Source: an uncultured Bacteroidota bacterium (GTDB taxonomy: Bacteria; Bacteroidota; Bacteroidia; Chitinophagales; Chitinophagaceae). Taken from it: DNA of 64,000 bases. Under the pieces are notes generated by a model. It did not search any database. It was given only the letters and a program-made list of their open reading frames with translations, and had not been told where the DNA came from. Position 1 is the first letter of the stretch, and each line of letters begins with the position of its first letter. The stretch lies in the NCBI GenBank assembly GCA_903906365.1, contig CAIVKC010000056.1, positions 25,141 through 89,140 of the forward strand, written 5' to 3'. The translations under genes were made by a program, and so were the position numbers. Below, piece by piece: positions 28,552 through 39,012 of the stretch.

Positions 28552-31500
28552 ATGAGCGATAAAAAATACTGGCAGACATTCGGAGAGCATAGTAACAGCG
28601 AGGCTTTTCAGGAAGCAGCAGCCAATGAATTCCGCGAAGACCTGCCGGTGGAAGGTCTGGATTCCACGGGTCTGCTCGACGCCAAGACCCCCCGCAGGGA
28701 TTTCCTGAAATACCTGGGTTTTTCCACCGCTGCCGCTGCACTGGCCGCCAGTTGCGAGATACCCGTTAAAAAGGTGATCCCCTACGTCAACAAGCCCGAA
28801 AATACCATCCCCGGGGTGGCTGATTACTACGCCACCACCTTCCAGTCCGGAGGGGACCTGGTCTCCGTAGTGGCCAAGGTCCGGGACGGAAGGCCCATCA
28901 AGCTGGAGGGCAATGAACTTTCTTCCATTACCAAAGGAGGTACCTCTGCCAGGGTGCAGGCATCCGTACTGGATTTATACGACACCGCCCGCCTGCGGCA
29001 TCCAAAGCAGTCCGACGGCAATTCCTTCCAGGAAGTCACTTCCCTGGAAGCCTTTGACCAGCTGGCTGCCACAGCCCTGGGTTCCCTGGGCGGAGCGCCG
29101 CTGGTGATCCTCACTGGCACCATCACCTCCCCTACCACCAAAGAAATCATCAGCCAGTTCCTGGCCAAATACCCGGGCAGCCGCCATGTGCAGTACGATG
29201 CAGATTCCTATAGCGGCATGCTGCTGGCCAACGAAGCGGCCTATGGCAAAAAAGCCATTCCTTCCTACCAGTTCGACAAAGCCAAAGTCATTGTAAGCCT
29301 GGGTGCCGATTTTCTGGGTACCTGGCTTTCTCCCATAGAATTCGCCCGCCAGTATGCGGCTGGCCGCCGGGTCACCGACAAAAACGCCGAAATGAGCCGG
29401 CACTACCAGTTTGAAAGCCTGCTGTCGGTAACGGGTGGCAATGCGGACAAAAGATTTACACTCCGTCCTTCAGAGACCGGGCCCCTGGCCCTGGCCCTGC
29501 TGGCCGAACTGGGCGGCCCGGTGAGCGCCCCCGCCCTGGATGGCCGCCTGAAATCCGCCGTGCAGCTGGCTGCCAAGGACCTATCTGCCGCCAAAGGCAG
29601 CGCCCTGGTGGTCTGCGGAAGCAATAACCCCCATGTGCAGCTCATCGTCAACGCCATCAACGAAGCCATTGGAGCCAACGGCACCACCATCAACTGGGCT
29701 GCGCCCGTGCTCTGGCGCCAGGGACTGGATGCGGAAATGAGCAGCCTGGTAGCCGATATGGATGGCGGCAAGGTAGGCGCCCTGCTGGTGTACGGAGCAA
29801 ATCCCGCCTATGATTATTACGACGCGGACAAATTCAGGGCCGCCATCAAAAAAGTAAAGACCACCATTTCCTTCAACGACCGGCTGGATGAGACCACCGA
29901 GTTGTGCAAATACATTTTACCGGCGCCCCATTTCCTGGAAAGCTGGGGAGATGCCGAACCAAAGACCGGCTATTTCTCCTTCATGCAGCCCACCATCGCC
30001 CCGCTGTTCAAGACCAGGTCCTTTGAGGACTCCCTGCTCAAATGGAGCGGAGCCACCGACACCTACGAAGCCTATTTCAAAGCCTACTGGACTGCCAAAC
30101 TCGGCGGTATCGACGGCTACGAAAAAGCCCTGCAGGACGGTGTGGTTGAACCGGCCGCCCCCTCCACCGGAGGAGCGCCCTTCAGCAGCGCGAAAGTATC
30201 GGAGGCAGCAGCAGCGATCGGGAGCATGAAAAAAGGCGGAGCCTATGAACTGGCCCTTTACCAGAAGGTCTCCATGGGAACCGGCAAGCAGGCCAACAAC
30301 CCCTGGCTGCTGGAACTGCCTGACCCCATCACCAAAGCCACCTGGGATAACTATGCAGTGGTCTCCCCCAAATATGCCAGGGACAACTGGCATATCGACC
30401 TGGGCGACCGCCGGCAGGCCGACAAATTCGAAGTGCATCCCGACAGGCAGGTCGTTTCCGTGAAAGTGGGCGGCAAAGAAATTACCCTTCCGGCCCTGGT
30501 GGTTCCCGGTGTACACGATGAGGTGATCGGTATTGCCGTGGGTTACGGCCGCCAGAGTGCCAACAAAGACAATACCGCCGATTATATCGGAAAAGCAGTA
30601 GTGGGCGCAGGCAGGAATGCCTTCCCGCTGGCCACTTTCAACGGCCTGACCGTGGAATGGTCTGCCCCGGAAGCCACCTGCGAAACAACCAAAGAATTCT
30701 ACCAGGTCGCACAGACCCAGACACATAGCAATTACGAAGGCCGCACTGAAGCGGTGAAGGAACTCACGCTGGAGGATTTCAAAAAATCACCCGATGAGAT
30801 TCTCAACGAAAGGGAAGAGGAACTAAAGCCCTATGGCGGACTGAAGAGTTTCACCGAGCAGGGTACCCTCTACGGTGTCTATGACAAGCCCGGCATCCAC
30901 TGGGGCATGTCGGTGGACATGAACTCCTGCGTGGGCTGCGGTGCCTGCGTGGTAGCCTGCCACGCCGAAAACAACGTTTCTGTAGTGGGTAAAAAAGAAG
31001 TGCTCCGTTACCACGACATGCACTGGCTGCGCATCGACCGTTATTTCAGCGGCAACCTCCAGGAGGCCGACAGCATCCAGACTGTTTTCCAGCCCATGCT
31101 TTGCCAGCATTGCGATAATGCGCCCTGCGAGAATGTGTGCCCGGTATCTGCCACCAACCATTCCTCAGAAGGACTCAACCAGATGGCCTATAACCGCTGC
31201 ATCGGCACCAGGTACTGCGCCAACAACTGTCCGTTCAAAGTGCGTCGTTTTAACTGGGCCGATTATACCGGGGCCGATTCATTCCCCGATAACCAGAACG
31301 GTATTATCTCCGATGCCACCATGATGATGAATGATGAACTGCCCCGTATGGTGCTCAACCCGGATGTAACCGTACGCTCCAGGGGGGTGATGGAAAAATG
31401 CTCCTTCTGTGTGCAGCGCCTGCAGGAAGGAAAACTCAAAGCCAAAAAAGCAGACCGCCCTTTAAAGGATATGGAAGATGTGAGAACAGCCTGCCAGCAG

Positions 31501-31716
31501 GCCTGCCCGACGGAAGCCATTGTTTTTGGCAACGCCAATGACAAAGAAAGCCGCATCCGCCAGACCAGGCTGGAAAACGAAGGCCGCCTGTTCTATGCGC
31601 TGGAAGAACTCCATGTATTGCCCAATGTCAATTACCTGGCAAAAATCCGCAATACAGATGTCATCCAGGGAAAGGCCGGGGAGAAAAAGGAAGAAACGGC
31701 TGAAAAGAAAGCCTGA
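28552..31716 (+). CDS. actB: Alternative complex III molybdopterin-oxidoreductase-like and iron-sulfur subunit ActB
   Basis: A 1054-residue fusion of the molybdopterin-oxidoreductase-like ActB1 part and the iron-sulfur ActB2 part. A twin-arginine signal is seen at about 46-65 (RRDFLKYLGF). In characterised ActB proteins the first part holds no molybdenum cofactor. The C-terminal part has four cysteine clusters: CVGCGACVVAC, CQHCDNAPCENVC, CIGTRYCANNC and CSFCVQ with CQQAC. These would bind 3Fe-4S/4Fe-4S clusters that take electrons from menaquinol. The neighbours on both sides are other Act subunits. Confidence 0.96.
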   Translation: MSDKKYWQTFGEHSNSEAFQEAAANEFREDLPVEGLDSTGLLDAKTPRRDFLKYLGFSTAAAALAASCEIPVKKVIPYVNKPENTIPGVADYYATTFQSGGDLVSVVAKVRDGRPIKLEGNELSSITKGGTSARVQASVLDLYDTARLRHPKQSDGNSFQEVTSLEAFDQLAATALGSLGGAPLVILTGTITSPTTKEIISQFLAKYPGSRHVQYDADSYSGMLLANEAAYGKKAIPSYQFDKAKVIVSLGADFLGTWLSPIEFARQYAAGRRVTDKNAEMSRHYQFESLLSVTGGNADKRFTLRPSETGPLALALLAELGGPVSAPALDGRLKSAVQLAAKDLSAAKGSALVVCGSNNPHVQLIVNAINEAIGANGTTINWAAPVLWRQGLDAEMSSLVADMDGGKVGALLVYGANPAYDYYDADKFRAAIKKVKTTISFNDRLDETTELCKYILPAPHFLESWGDAEPKTGYFSFMQPTIAPLFKTRSFEDSLLKWSGATDTYEAYFKAYWTAKLGGIDGYEKALQDGVVEPAAPSTGGAPFSSAKVSEAAAAIGSMKKGGAYELALYQKVSMGTGKQANNPWLLELPDPITKATWDNYAVVSPKYARDNWHIDLGDRRQADKFEVHPDRQVVSVKVGGKEITLPALVVPGVHDEVIGIAVGYGRQSANKDNTADYIGKAVVGAGRNAFPLATFNGLTVEWSAPEATCETTKEFYQVAQTQTHSNYEGRTEAVKELTLEDFKKSPDEILNEREEELKPYGGLKSFTEQGTLYGVYDKPGIHWGMSVDMNSCVGCGACVVACHAENNVSVVGKKEVLRYHDMHWLRIDRYFSGNLQEADSIQTVFQPMLCQHCDNAPCENVCPVSATNHSSEGLNQMAYNRCIGTRYCANNCPFKVRRFNWADYTGADSFPDNQNGIISDATMMMNDELPRMVLNPDVTVRSRGVMEKCSFCVQRLQEGKLKAKKADRPLKDMEDVRTACQQACPTEAIVFGNANDKESRIRQTRLENEGRLFYALEELHVLPNVNYLAKIRNTDVIQGKAGEKKEETAEKKA

Positions 31717-31825
31717 GGCCGGGCTTATAGGGACAGAAATCTGAATATAAACAACTAGTTAGAGGGTTCCAATACATTTTTAAAAGCATGCGGCCCCCGG
31801 GCCGACGCTAAAAGCTCAAAGAATT

Positions 31826-33274
31826 ATGGCATTATTAAAATACGAATCACAAGTCAGGCCGCCATTGGTGAATGGTACGAAGGATTACCACCAGGTTACG
31901 GAAGACATTGTACGCCCCATTGAGGCCAGGCCGGGAAAACTCTGGTGGATCGGCTTTCTGACAGCGGTGGGACTGCTTTGCTTCGGCATGTATTCCGTCT
32001 ACCGGGAGGTCACCTACGGGATTGGCCAGTGGAACCTCAACAAGACCATCGGCTGGGGCTGGGACATCACCAATTTCGTGTGGTGGGTGGGTATCGGTCA
32101 CGCGGGTACCCTGATTTCCGCGATCCTGCTGCTGTTCAGGCAGGGATGGAGGACGGGGGTGAACCGTGCGGCAGAGGCGATGACCATTTTTGCGGTCATG
32201 TGCGCCGGCCAGTTCCCCATCTGGCATATGGGTCGCGTCTGGATGGCGTTTTTCGTATTGCCTTATCCCAATACGCGCGGCCCGCTCTGGACCAATTTCA
32301 ACTCCCCCCTGCTCTGGGACGTATTTGCGATATCGACTTATTTTACCGTTTCCCTGCTTTTCTGGTACTGCGGACTGCTGCCTGACCTGGCTTCCGTGCG
32401 TGACCGCGCCAAACTGAAATGGCGTAAATTCTTCTACGGGCTGACTTCTTTTGGCTGGACCGGTTCCACCAAACACTGGCAGCGCCACGAGGCCCTGTCG
32501 CTGGTGCTGGCAGGCCTGAGTACCCCGCTGGTACTCTCCGTGCACACCATCGTATCCTTTGACTTTGCCACTTCGGTCATACCCGGATGGCATACCACCA
32601 TCTTCCCTCCCTATTTCGTGGCGGGAGCGATCTTCTCCGGTTTTGCGATGGTGCAGAGCCTGCTGATCATTACCCGCAAGGTGCTGCACCTGGAAGATTA
32701 TATTACCCTGGAACATATCGAAGTGATGAATAAGGTGATCGTACTGACCGGCTCCATCGTGGGGGTGGCCTACCTGACCGAACTGTTCATCGCCTGGTAC
32801 GGACAGAATAAATTCGAGAACTGGGCCTTCATGCAAAACAGGGTGAACCTGTTCAGCCCGCTGGGCTGGAGCTATTACCTGATGATGGGCTGTAACGTGC
32901 TTTCCCCGCAGATCTTCTGGTTCCGTAAAATGCGCAGGAACCTGACGGTGACCTTTTTCATGTCTGTGATCGTCAACATCGGAATGTGGTTTGAGCGTTT
33001 TGTGATCATCGTGACCTCCATTTACCGCGATTACATACCCAGCAGCTGGAGCACCTATTATACCCCTTCGGTTTGGGAAATCGGGTTTTACCTGGGGACA
33101 TTCGGGCTGTTTTTCACCTGCTATTTCCTGTTTTCAAAATTCTTCCCGGTCATCGCACTGGCGGAGATCAAACATATCCTGAAAAAATCAGGGGAGAACT
33201 TTAAGGAAAAGATGGGGGATGCCGAGGCCGAACCCGTCGAGGAATTTGCGCACGAAATGGCTCACGCCCATTAA
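31826..33274 (+). CDS. actC: Alternative complex III membrane subunit ActC (NrfD/PsrC family)
   Basis: A 482-residue NrfD/PsrC-like integral membrane protein with about ten helices. The region IGWGWDITNFVWWVGIGHAG in TM2-3 and the FDFATSVIPGWH loop are typical of the quinol-binding ActC. It is thought to take quinol at the periplasmic side and pass electrons to the ActB clusters. The last 40 residues are charged and cytoplasmic. It follows actB after 109 nt and precedes actD by 43 nt. Confidence 0.95.
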   Translation: MALLKYESQVRPPLVNGTKDYHQVTEDIVRPIEARPGKLWWIGFLTAVGLLCFGMYSVYREVTYGIGQWNLNKTIGWGWDITNFVWWVGIGHAGTLISAILLLFRQGWRTGVNRAAEAMTIFAVMCAGQFPIWHMGRVWMAFFVLPYPNTRGPLWTNFNSPLLWDVFAISTYFTVSLLFWYCGLLPDLASVRDRAKLKWRKFFYGLTSFGWTGSTKHWQRHEALSLVLAGLSTPLVLSVHTIVSFDFATSVIPGWHTTIFPPYFVAGAIFSGFAMVQSLLIITRKVLHLEDYITLEHIEVMNKVIVLTGSIVGVAYLTELFIAWYGQNKFENWAFMQNRVNLFSPLGWSYYLMMGCNVLSPQIFWFRKMRRNLTVTFFMSVIVNIGMWFERFVIIVTSIYRDYIPSSWSTYYTPSVWEIGFYLGTFGLFFTCYFLFSKFFPVIALAEIKHILKKSGENFKEKMGDAEAEPVEEFAHEMAHAH

Positions 33275-33317
33275 TGAACCCGTATTGAAGGAAATAAACA
33301 CTGGAATCTGATCTATT

Positions 33318-33908
33318 ATGGCTATAAAAAAATTTGTTGTTGGTGCTTTCACGGATGAAGCGGTCCTTTTTCCCGCAGTCAAAAAAGTGCGCCAGGCGGG
33401 CTACAAGATCCACGATGTGTATACCCCCATGGCCATTCATGGCCTGGACAAGGCGATGGGCCTGAGGGAGACCAGCCTGCATACCGCGGGTTTCATCTAC
33501 GGGATCACCGGCACGACCACGGCCCTTTCGGGCATCGGCTGGATATTTACCAGCGACTGGCCGTTGAACTTTGGCGGTAAACCCCATTTTTCCCTGCCGG
33601 CCTGGATACCCATCACCTTTGAACTGACGGTGCTGTTTGCAGCCGTAGGGATGGTATTGACTTTTTGCTATCTCTGCCAGATGGCCCCCTTTGTCAAGAA
33701 ACACCATTTCAGCCTGCGGGCCACCGATGACCATTTTGTCATGGTGATCGAATGCACACCGAGGACCAATGTAGCCGAGGCGCAGGCCTTTTTGGGCAGC
33801 ATCGGCGCGGTGGACATCAACGTCCAGGACGCAGAAACCGGCTGGTGGCTGGGGCGCTATGACAAAGACACCAAACCTTTTGAGATGAACAAAACAGCGA
33901 TCGTATAA
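33318..33908 (+). CDS. actD: Alternative complex III subunit ActD (DUF3341)
   Basis: A 196-residue protein with a ferredoxin-like cytoplasmic start (VVGAFTDEAVLFPAVKKVRQ), two transmembrane helices at about 58-78 and 95-120, and a cytoplasmic C-terminal tail. This is the DUF3341 layout of ActD, a cofactor-free peripheral/membrane subunit. Role in the complex is structural or in coupling, from work on related complexes. Confidence 0.95.
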   Translation: MAIKKFVVGAFTDEAVLFPAVKKVRQAGYKIHDVYTPMAIHGLDKAMGLRETSLHTAGFIYGITGTTTALSGIGWIFTSDWPLNFGGKPHFSLPAWIPITFELTVLFAAVGMVLTFCYLCQMAPFVKKHHFSLRATDDHFVMVIECTPRTNVAEAQAFLGSIGAVDINVQDAETGWWLGRYDKDTKPFEMNKTAIV

Positions 33909-33933
33909 ACTGACAAGCATTCAAGACATTCAG

Positions 33934-34587
33934 ATGAAAAAAATAACCATCATATCACTGGTTGCATTCACAGGGATCCTTATCGCGAGCTGCAGTGATG
34001 TCAGGCGCAAACCAGGCAGGATCTATATGCCGGATATGGCCTACAGCCGCGCCTACGAGACGTACTCGGTTACCGAGGAAGACAGGCAGGCCCTTGAAAA
34101 AGACGGAATCCATTTCAGCAATACGCCGGTTGCCGGTACCATCAAGCGCGGGGAACTGTTTCCCTTCCTGCTGGCCAAAGACAAGGACGGTGATACCACC
34201 AACTATGCCGCCTCCAAAAAAGTAGTCAACCCGCTGCCGGCCCTGACCGAAGATCAGGCCGTGGAAGCAGAAAGGCTGTTCCTGGTTAACTGTGCCATCT
34301 GTCACGGCCCCAAACTGGACGGCAATGGCCCCCTGTATAAAGGCGGCGATGGTCCTTATCCGGCCAAACCGGCCCAGCTGGTGGGTGACGCCAAGTATGA
34401 GGCCATGCCCGACGGGCAGATGTACTATTCTGTGCTCTACGGAAAAAACAAAATGGGCAGCTACGCTTCCCAGCTGGATTCCAGGCAGCGCTGGATGGTG
34501 ATCCATTATATTAAAAGCAAGCAGGCTGCTGCCAAGGGAACGGCTGTGGCCGCCCCTGCCGCTGATTCAGCAGGCATGAAGAAATAA
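33934..34587 (+). CDS. actE: Alternative complex III monoheme cytochrome c lipoprotein ActE
   Basis: A 217-residue lipoprotein: the signal peptide ends in the lipobox LIASC, so the mature protein is anchored at Cys21. One heme site, CAICH, lies near residue 116, with a probable Met axial ligand in the KNKMGSYAS region near residue 170. ActE shuttles electrons from ActA towards the oxidase. The C-terminus is Ala-rich and likely disordered. Confidence 0.95.
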   Translation: MKKITIISLVAFTGILIASCSDVRRKPGRIYMPDMAYSRAYETYSVTEEDRQALEKDGIHFSNTPVAGTIKRGELFPFLLAKDKDGDTTNYAASKKVVNPLPALTEDQAVEAERLFLVNCAICHGPKLDGNGPLYKGGDGPYPAKPAQLVGDAKYEAMPDGQMYYSVLYGKNKMGSYASQLDSRQRWMVIHYIKSKQAAAKGTAVAAPAADSAGMKK

Positions 34588-34627
34588 GAGGAGCAAACGA
34601 ATTACCGAATACATTAAACTTTTGTGA

Positions 34628-35845
34628 ATGTCACTGAAAGAACATTTTGAAATCCCGGCGAAGTACAAACTGTGGTCCATGATCCTGATGGGTGTCGGGG
34701 CGCTTTCGCTCATCCTGGGTTATGTACTCTATGGCAACCAGGACGGCGGGGTACGTTTCTGGTCAGCCCTGCTGCATAACAGTGTATATTTTCTGCTGGT
34801 GGTCAACGCAACCATGTTTTTCTACTGCGCGACCACGCTGGCCCTGGGCGGCTGGCAGATATCGTTCCGCCGGGTCACGGAAGCCATTTCCGCTTCGGTC
34901 ATACCCATCGGGGCCATCACCTTTGTCATTTTGCTTTGCCTTGTAATGGGCCATAAGACCATCATATATGAATGGCTGGACAAGGACGTGGTCAGCAAGG
35001 ACGCTGTACTCAACGGCAAAAAGGGATTCCTCAACCCGTCCTTCTTTATCATCTGGACCACACTGACCATCGGTCTGTGGATCCTGCTGGGGCTTAAGAT
35101 GCGCCAGATCTCCAGGAGCATCGACGATGCGCCGCTGAGTGTGGAGGAAGGCAAGGCCTTTACCTGGAAAAATACCGTCTGGTCATCTGTGTATATCGTC
35201 TGGTTCGCCCTGACGGTGGCCTCCACGGTACCCTGGCTCTGGCTGATGAGCATCAATGCACACTGGTTTTCCACCATGTACAGCTGGTACACTTTCGCCA
35301 GCACCTTTGTGGCCGGCATTGCGCTGATGACCCTGTTTGTCATCTATCTCAAGAACCTGGGCTACCTGGAATTCACCAATGAGGAGCACCTGCACGATCT
35401 GGGCAAATTTCAGTTTGCGTTCTCCATTTTCTGGACTTACCTGTGGTTCTCCCAGTTCATGCTGATCTGGTATGCCAATATTTCGGAGGAGACCATTTAT
35501 TTCAAAAACCGTTTCGAAGGACCCTACAGCGGAATATTTTATTTAAACCTGGTCATCAATTTCCTGGCTCCTTTGTTAATCTATATGACGCGTTCTTCCA
35601 AACGCAACTACGCCACGGTGACCTTCATGTCGGTGGCCCTGCTGTTTGGACATTGGCTGGATGTATACCAGATGGTTTTCGGATCCACCATCAAAGGCGA
35701 GGTTATGCTGGGTCTTTTTGATTTCGGGATTGCAGCCGGTTTTGTCGGCCTGATCATGTGGCAGACCGCAAGGGTCCTGGCCAAGTACCCGCTGATCATC
35801 AAGAATCATCCTTTCCTCAAAGAAAGCATCATACATCATACATAG
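34628..35845 (+). CDS. actF: Alternative complex III membrane subunit ActF
   Basis: A 405-residue integral membrane protein with about ten helices, related to ActC/NrfD in fold. It has the family feature HWFSTMYSWYTFAS near residue 215 and LWFSQFMLIWYANI near residue 275. ActF contains no cofactor and is proposed to take part in proton movement. It follows actE by 40 nt and precedes coxB by 64 nt. Confidence 0.94.
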   Translation: MSLKEHFEIPAKYKLWSMILMGVGALSLILGYVLYGNQDGGVRFWSALLHNSVYFLLVVNATMFFYCATTLALGGWQISFRRVTEAISASVIPIGAITFVILLCLVMGHKTIIYEWLDKDVVSKDAVLNGKKGFLNPSFFIIWTTLTIGLWILLGLKMRQISRSIDDAPLSVEEGKAFTWKNTVWSSVYIVWFALTVASTVPWLWLMSINAHWFSTMYSWYTFASTFVAGIALMTLFVIYLKNLGYLEFTNEEHLHDLGKFQFAFSIFWTYLWFSQFMLIWYANISEETIYFKNRFEGPYSGIFYLNLVINFLAPLLIYMTRSSKRNYATVTFMSVALLFGHWLDVYQMVFGSTIKGEVMLGLFDFGIAAGFVGLIMWQTARVLAKYPLIIKNHPFLKESIIHHT

Positions 35846-35909
35846 AAAAAGGAATTAATATAATTGGTTCAGTTTATACAACTATCAGTCTAAAATTTCA
35901 AAATCTACC

Positions 35910-36974
35910 ATGTCAACGACTTTTCTGATATTAATTCTGTTACTCGGCTTCCTGATCACTTTCCAGATAGCGAAAGCCAGTGAGTACGTGGCTGTGCTGA
36001 AAGGAGAAAAGAAAGCCTTTGAGAGCAATAACCGGATCAATGGCTTTTTGATGATGGTCTTCCTGGTGGCAGGCCTGATCGGCGTATACTGGTGCAACGA
36101 GCTCTTCAAGGGAAAGGTCCTGGGCGAAGCGGCTTCCCAGCACGGTCAGCAGATTGACAACATGCTGCATATTACCTTTATCATTACCGGCATCGTGTTT
36201 TTGATCACCCAGATCCTGCTGTTCTGGTTTGCCTACAAATACCAGTATTCCGAAACCAGGAAAAGCTATTATTTCCCCCACGACAACCGTCTGGAAATGA
36301 TCTGGACCGTAATCCCGGCCATTGCATTGACCGTGCTGGTGGGTTTTGGCCTGTTCTACTGGTTTCGTATCACCGGGGATGCCCCCAAGGATGCCTTGAA
36401 GGTGGAAGTGACCGGAAAACAGTTTGGCTGGATTTTCCGCTATGAGGGCAAAGACGGGGTATTTGGCAAAAAATACTACCAGAATATCAGCGATGCCAAG
36501 AACAATTCCCTGGGCTTGCTCTGGGATGACCCGGCTACCCATGATGACATCGTGGTTTCCAATGAAATGTACCTGATTGTCAATAAACCCGTTAAACTGA
36601 TCATCAATTCCCGCGACGTCATCCATGATGTGGGCCTGGTGCATTTCCGCATGAAGATGGATGCCGTGCCCGGCACGCCTACCACCATGTGGTTCACCCC
36701 CCTGTTTACCACAGAGGAAATGAAGAAAAAAACGAATAATCCTAATTTTGAATATGAGATTTCCTGTGATCAGATGTGTGGCAAAGGTCATTACGGCATG
36801 AAGGGCGTGATCAAGGTGGTTTCCGAAGACGAATTCATCCTGTGGCATGCCAAGCAGAAGTCCAATTATGCCCAGGTATTTGAAAACGGCGAGGCGCCCG
36901 TCAAAAAGGACAGCACCTTAAAGGCCGTCATCCCGGCTCCGGCGCCTGCAGCGCTGATCGCCGCCAGGAATTAA
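35910..36974 (+). CDS. coxB: Cytochrome c oxidase subunit II (CuA)
   Basis: A 354-residue subunit II. It has three hydrophobic segments rather than two (about 2-20, 46-64 and 88-110), and the CuA domain is complete: the first His ligand lies in SRDVIHDVGLVHF, and the loop CDQMCGKGHYGM holds the two Cys, the second His and the Met. No cytochrome c domain is fused at the C-terminus, so this is an aa3 rather than a caa3 enzyme; electrons would come from ActE or another cytochrome. Quinol oxidases lack CuA, so this is a cytochrome c oxidase. Confidence 0.95.
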   Translation: MSTTFLILILLLGFLITFQIAKASEYVAVLKGEKKAFESNNRINGFLMMVFLVAGLIGVYWCNELFKGKVLGEAASQHGQQIDNMLHITFIITGIVFLITQILLFWFAYKYQYSETRKSYYFPHDNRLEMIWTVIPAIALTVLVGFGLFYWFRITGDAPKDALKVEVTGKQFGWIFRYEGKDGVFGKKYYQNISDAKNNSLGLLWDDPATHDDIVVSNEMYLIVNKPVKLIINSRDVIHDVGLVHFRMKMDAVPGTPTTMWFTPLFTTEEMKKKTNNPNFEYEISCDQMCGKGHYGMKGVIKVVSEDEFILWHAKQKSNYAQVFENGEAPVKKDSTLKAVIPAPAPAALIAARN

Positions 36975-37026
36975 TCAGTTTTGGCAACATTGCGTACCCA
37001 GCAGTCATTGATATAAAAAATTTCTC

Positions 37027-38847
37027 ATGAGCAACGAATTAACAGTACATGGACATCCCGGTGTGGCAGCTCCTGATATTCACTACGAAGATCACGAAGT
37101 GCATCACCACAAGGAGACTTTTATTACCAAATATGTTTTCAGCCAGGACCATAAAATGATATCCAAACAGTTTATCATTACCGGGATGGTCTGGGCCATT
37201 CTGGGTGGTCTGATGTCGGTCTTATTCCGCCTTCAGCTCGGATACCCCGATACCGCCTTCCCCTTCCTGGAAGACCTGCTTGGAAAATGGGCAAAGGGCG
37301 GAAAGATCCAGCCTGAGTTCTACTATGCCCTGGTGACCATGCATGGCACCGTACTGGTGTTTTTCGTACTGACCGGGGGACTCAGCGGCACTTTCGCCAA
37401 TTTCCTGATTCCCCTGCAGATCGGAGCCCGGGATATGGCTTCGCCATTCCTGAATATGCTGTCCTACTGGTTTTTCTGGCTGGCAAGCGTGGTAATGGTA
37501 TCCTCTTTGTTTGTGGAGACCGGCCCTGCCAGCGGCGGTTGGACATCCTACCCTCCCTTAAGCGCCCTGGGTGACGCCTCGCAGGGTTCCAAAGCCGGCA
37601 TGGACCTGTGGATCATTTCCATGGCCCTGTTCGTGGTATCCTCCCTGCTGGGTGGCCTGAACTATATTTCCACCATCCTTAACATGCGTACCAAAGGAAT
37701 GAGCATGACCCGGATGCCGCTCACCATCTGGGCGATCCTGTTTACGGCCATCCTGGGGGTTTTGTCCTTCCCGGTACTGCTGAGCGGATTCATCCTGCTG
37801 CTGTTTGACCGCCATGCCGGGACCAGCTTCTACCTCTCTGACATTTTCATCGCTTCCACCCAGAAGGCCCTGCCCAATGAAGGCGGCAGTGCCATCCTGT
37901 TCCAGCACCTGTTCTGGTTCCTGGGTCATCCGGAAGTCTATATCATCATATTACCTGCGATGGGCCTGGTTTCAGAGGTCATGGCCGTCAACACCAGAAA
38001 GCCCATTTTCGGCTATATGGCGATGGTCGGTTCCCTGTTTGCCATTACCATCCTGGCCTTCCTGGTATGGGCGCACCATATGTTCGTCACGGGGCTGAAC
38101 CCGTTTTTGGGTTCCGTCTTCGTACTGCTGACCCTGCTCATCGCCATTCCTTCGGCCATCAAGGTATTCAACTGGATTACCACGCTCTGGAAGGGAAATA
38201 TCCGCTTTACCCCGGCCATGCTCTTTGCCATCGGTTTTGTGAGCCTGTTTATCTCCGGCGGACTTACCGGGATCTTCCTGGGTAATTCCACCCTGGATAT
38301 CCACCTCCATGACACCTATTTTGTGATTGCCCACTTCCATATCGTCATGGGCGTATCGGCCTTCTTCGGCATGTTCTGCGGGGTATACCACTGGTTCCCC
38401 AAAATGTACGGCCGGTACATGAACAATACCATGGCCTATATCCATTTCTGGGTTACCCTGGTGGGCGCCTACCTGATATTCTGGCCCATGCACTATGAGG
38501 GCCTGGCCGGTATGCCGCGCCGCTACCTGGATTACAGCGGATGGGCTTCCTTCAACCAGTTCGGGGAGCTGAACCGGTTTATCTCCACGGTGGCCATGGT
38601 GGTCTTTGCCGTGCAGCTGATGTTTGTATTCAATTTCTTCTATTCCATATTCAAAGGCCGCCGGGTGACATCACAGAACCCATGGGGCTCCACGACACTC
38701 GAATGGACGGCGCCCATCCGGCCCGGACATGGCAACTGGCCCGGTGAAATTCCCGAAGTGCACCGCTGGGCTTATGATTATGGCAAAGACGGAAGGGATT
38801 TCATCATGCAGACCGAGCCGATCGGCGATCATGAAAGCAAGCATTGA
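37027..38847 (+). CDS. coxA: Cytochrome c oxidase subunit I
   Basis: A 606-residue heme-copper oxidase subunit I. All ligands are visible: the first low-spin heme His in YALVTMHGTV near residue 102; the CuB His-Tyr pair in GHPEVYIII near residue 300; two CuB His in WAHHMF near residue 348; and the high- and low-spin heme His pair in VIAHFHIVM near residue 435. The GHPEVY Tyr points to an A-type oxidase. It closes the first section of the operon; a terminator follows at 38906. Confidence 0.97.
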   Translation: MSNELTVHGHPGVAAPDIHYEDHEVHHHKETFITKYVFSQDHKMISKQFIITGMVWAILGGLMSVLFRLQLGYPDTAFPFLEDLLGKWAKGGKIQPEFYYALVTMHGTVLVFFVLTGGLSGTFANFLIPLQIGARDMASPFLNMLSYWFFWLASVVMVSSLFVETGPASGGWTSYPPLSALGDASQGSKAGMDLWIISMALFVVSSLLGGLNYISTILNMRTKGMSMTRMPLTIWAILFTAILGVLSFPVLLSGFILLLFDRHAGTSFYLSDIFIASTQKALPNEGGSAILFQHLFWFLGHPEVYIIILPAMGLVSEVMAVNTRKPIFGYMAMVGSLFAITILAFLVWAHHMFVTGLNPFLGSVFVLLTLLIAIPSAIKVFNWITTLWKGNIRFTPAMLFAIGFVSLFISGGLTGIFLGNSTLDIHLHDTYFVIAHFHIVMGVSAFFGMFCGVYHWFPKMYGRYMNNTMAYIHFWVTLVGAYLIFWPMHYEGLAGMPRRYLDYSGWASFNQFGELNRFISTVAMVVFAVQLMFVFNFFYSIFKGRRVTSQNPWGSTTLEWTAPIRPGHGNWPGEIPEVHRWAYDYGKDGRDFIMQTEPIGDHESKH

Positions 38848-38905
38848 TCAGGCGTGCAGGAAGGGCTGTACTAACAATGGCTATCGAGCAATAATATAAA
38901 AAGTT

Positions 38906-38935
38906 ATGCCCTGATGCAAATCGGGGCATTTGTTT
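38906..38935 (+). terminator. Rho-independent terminator after coxA
   Basis: A nine-pair stem, atgcccTGA with TCggggcat (one G-T pair) around a six-base loop, followed by TTGTTT. It separates the act-coxBA section from ctaB onward, so the downstream genes probably have their own promoter or depend on read-through. Confidence 0.75.
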
Positions 38936-39012
38936 GAATCAGACCATCCGGGCCTGACACCGCCTCTGGCGAAAGCAGGCCCTCCGGTAACACACAAACA
39001 ACCCAATGACGG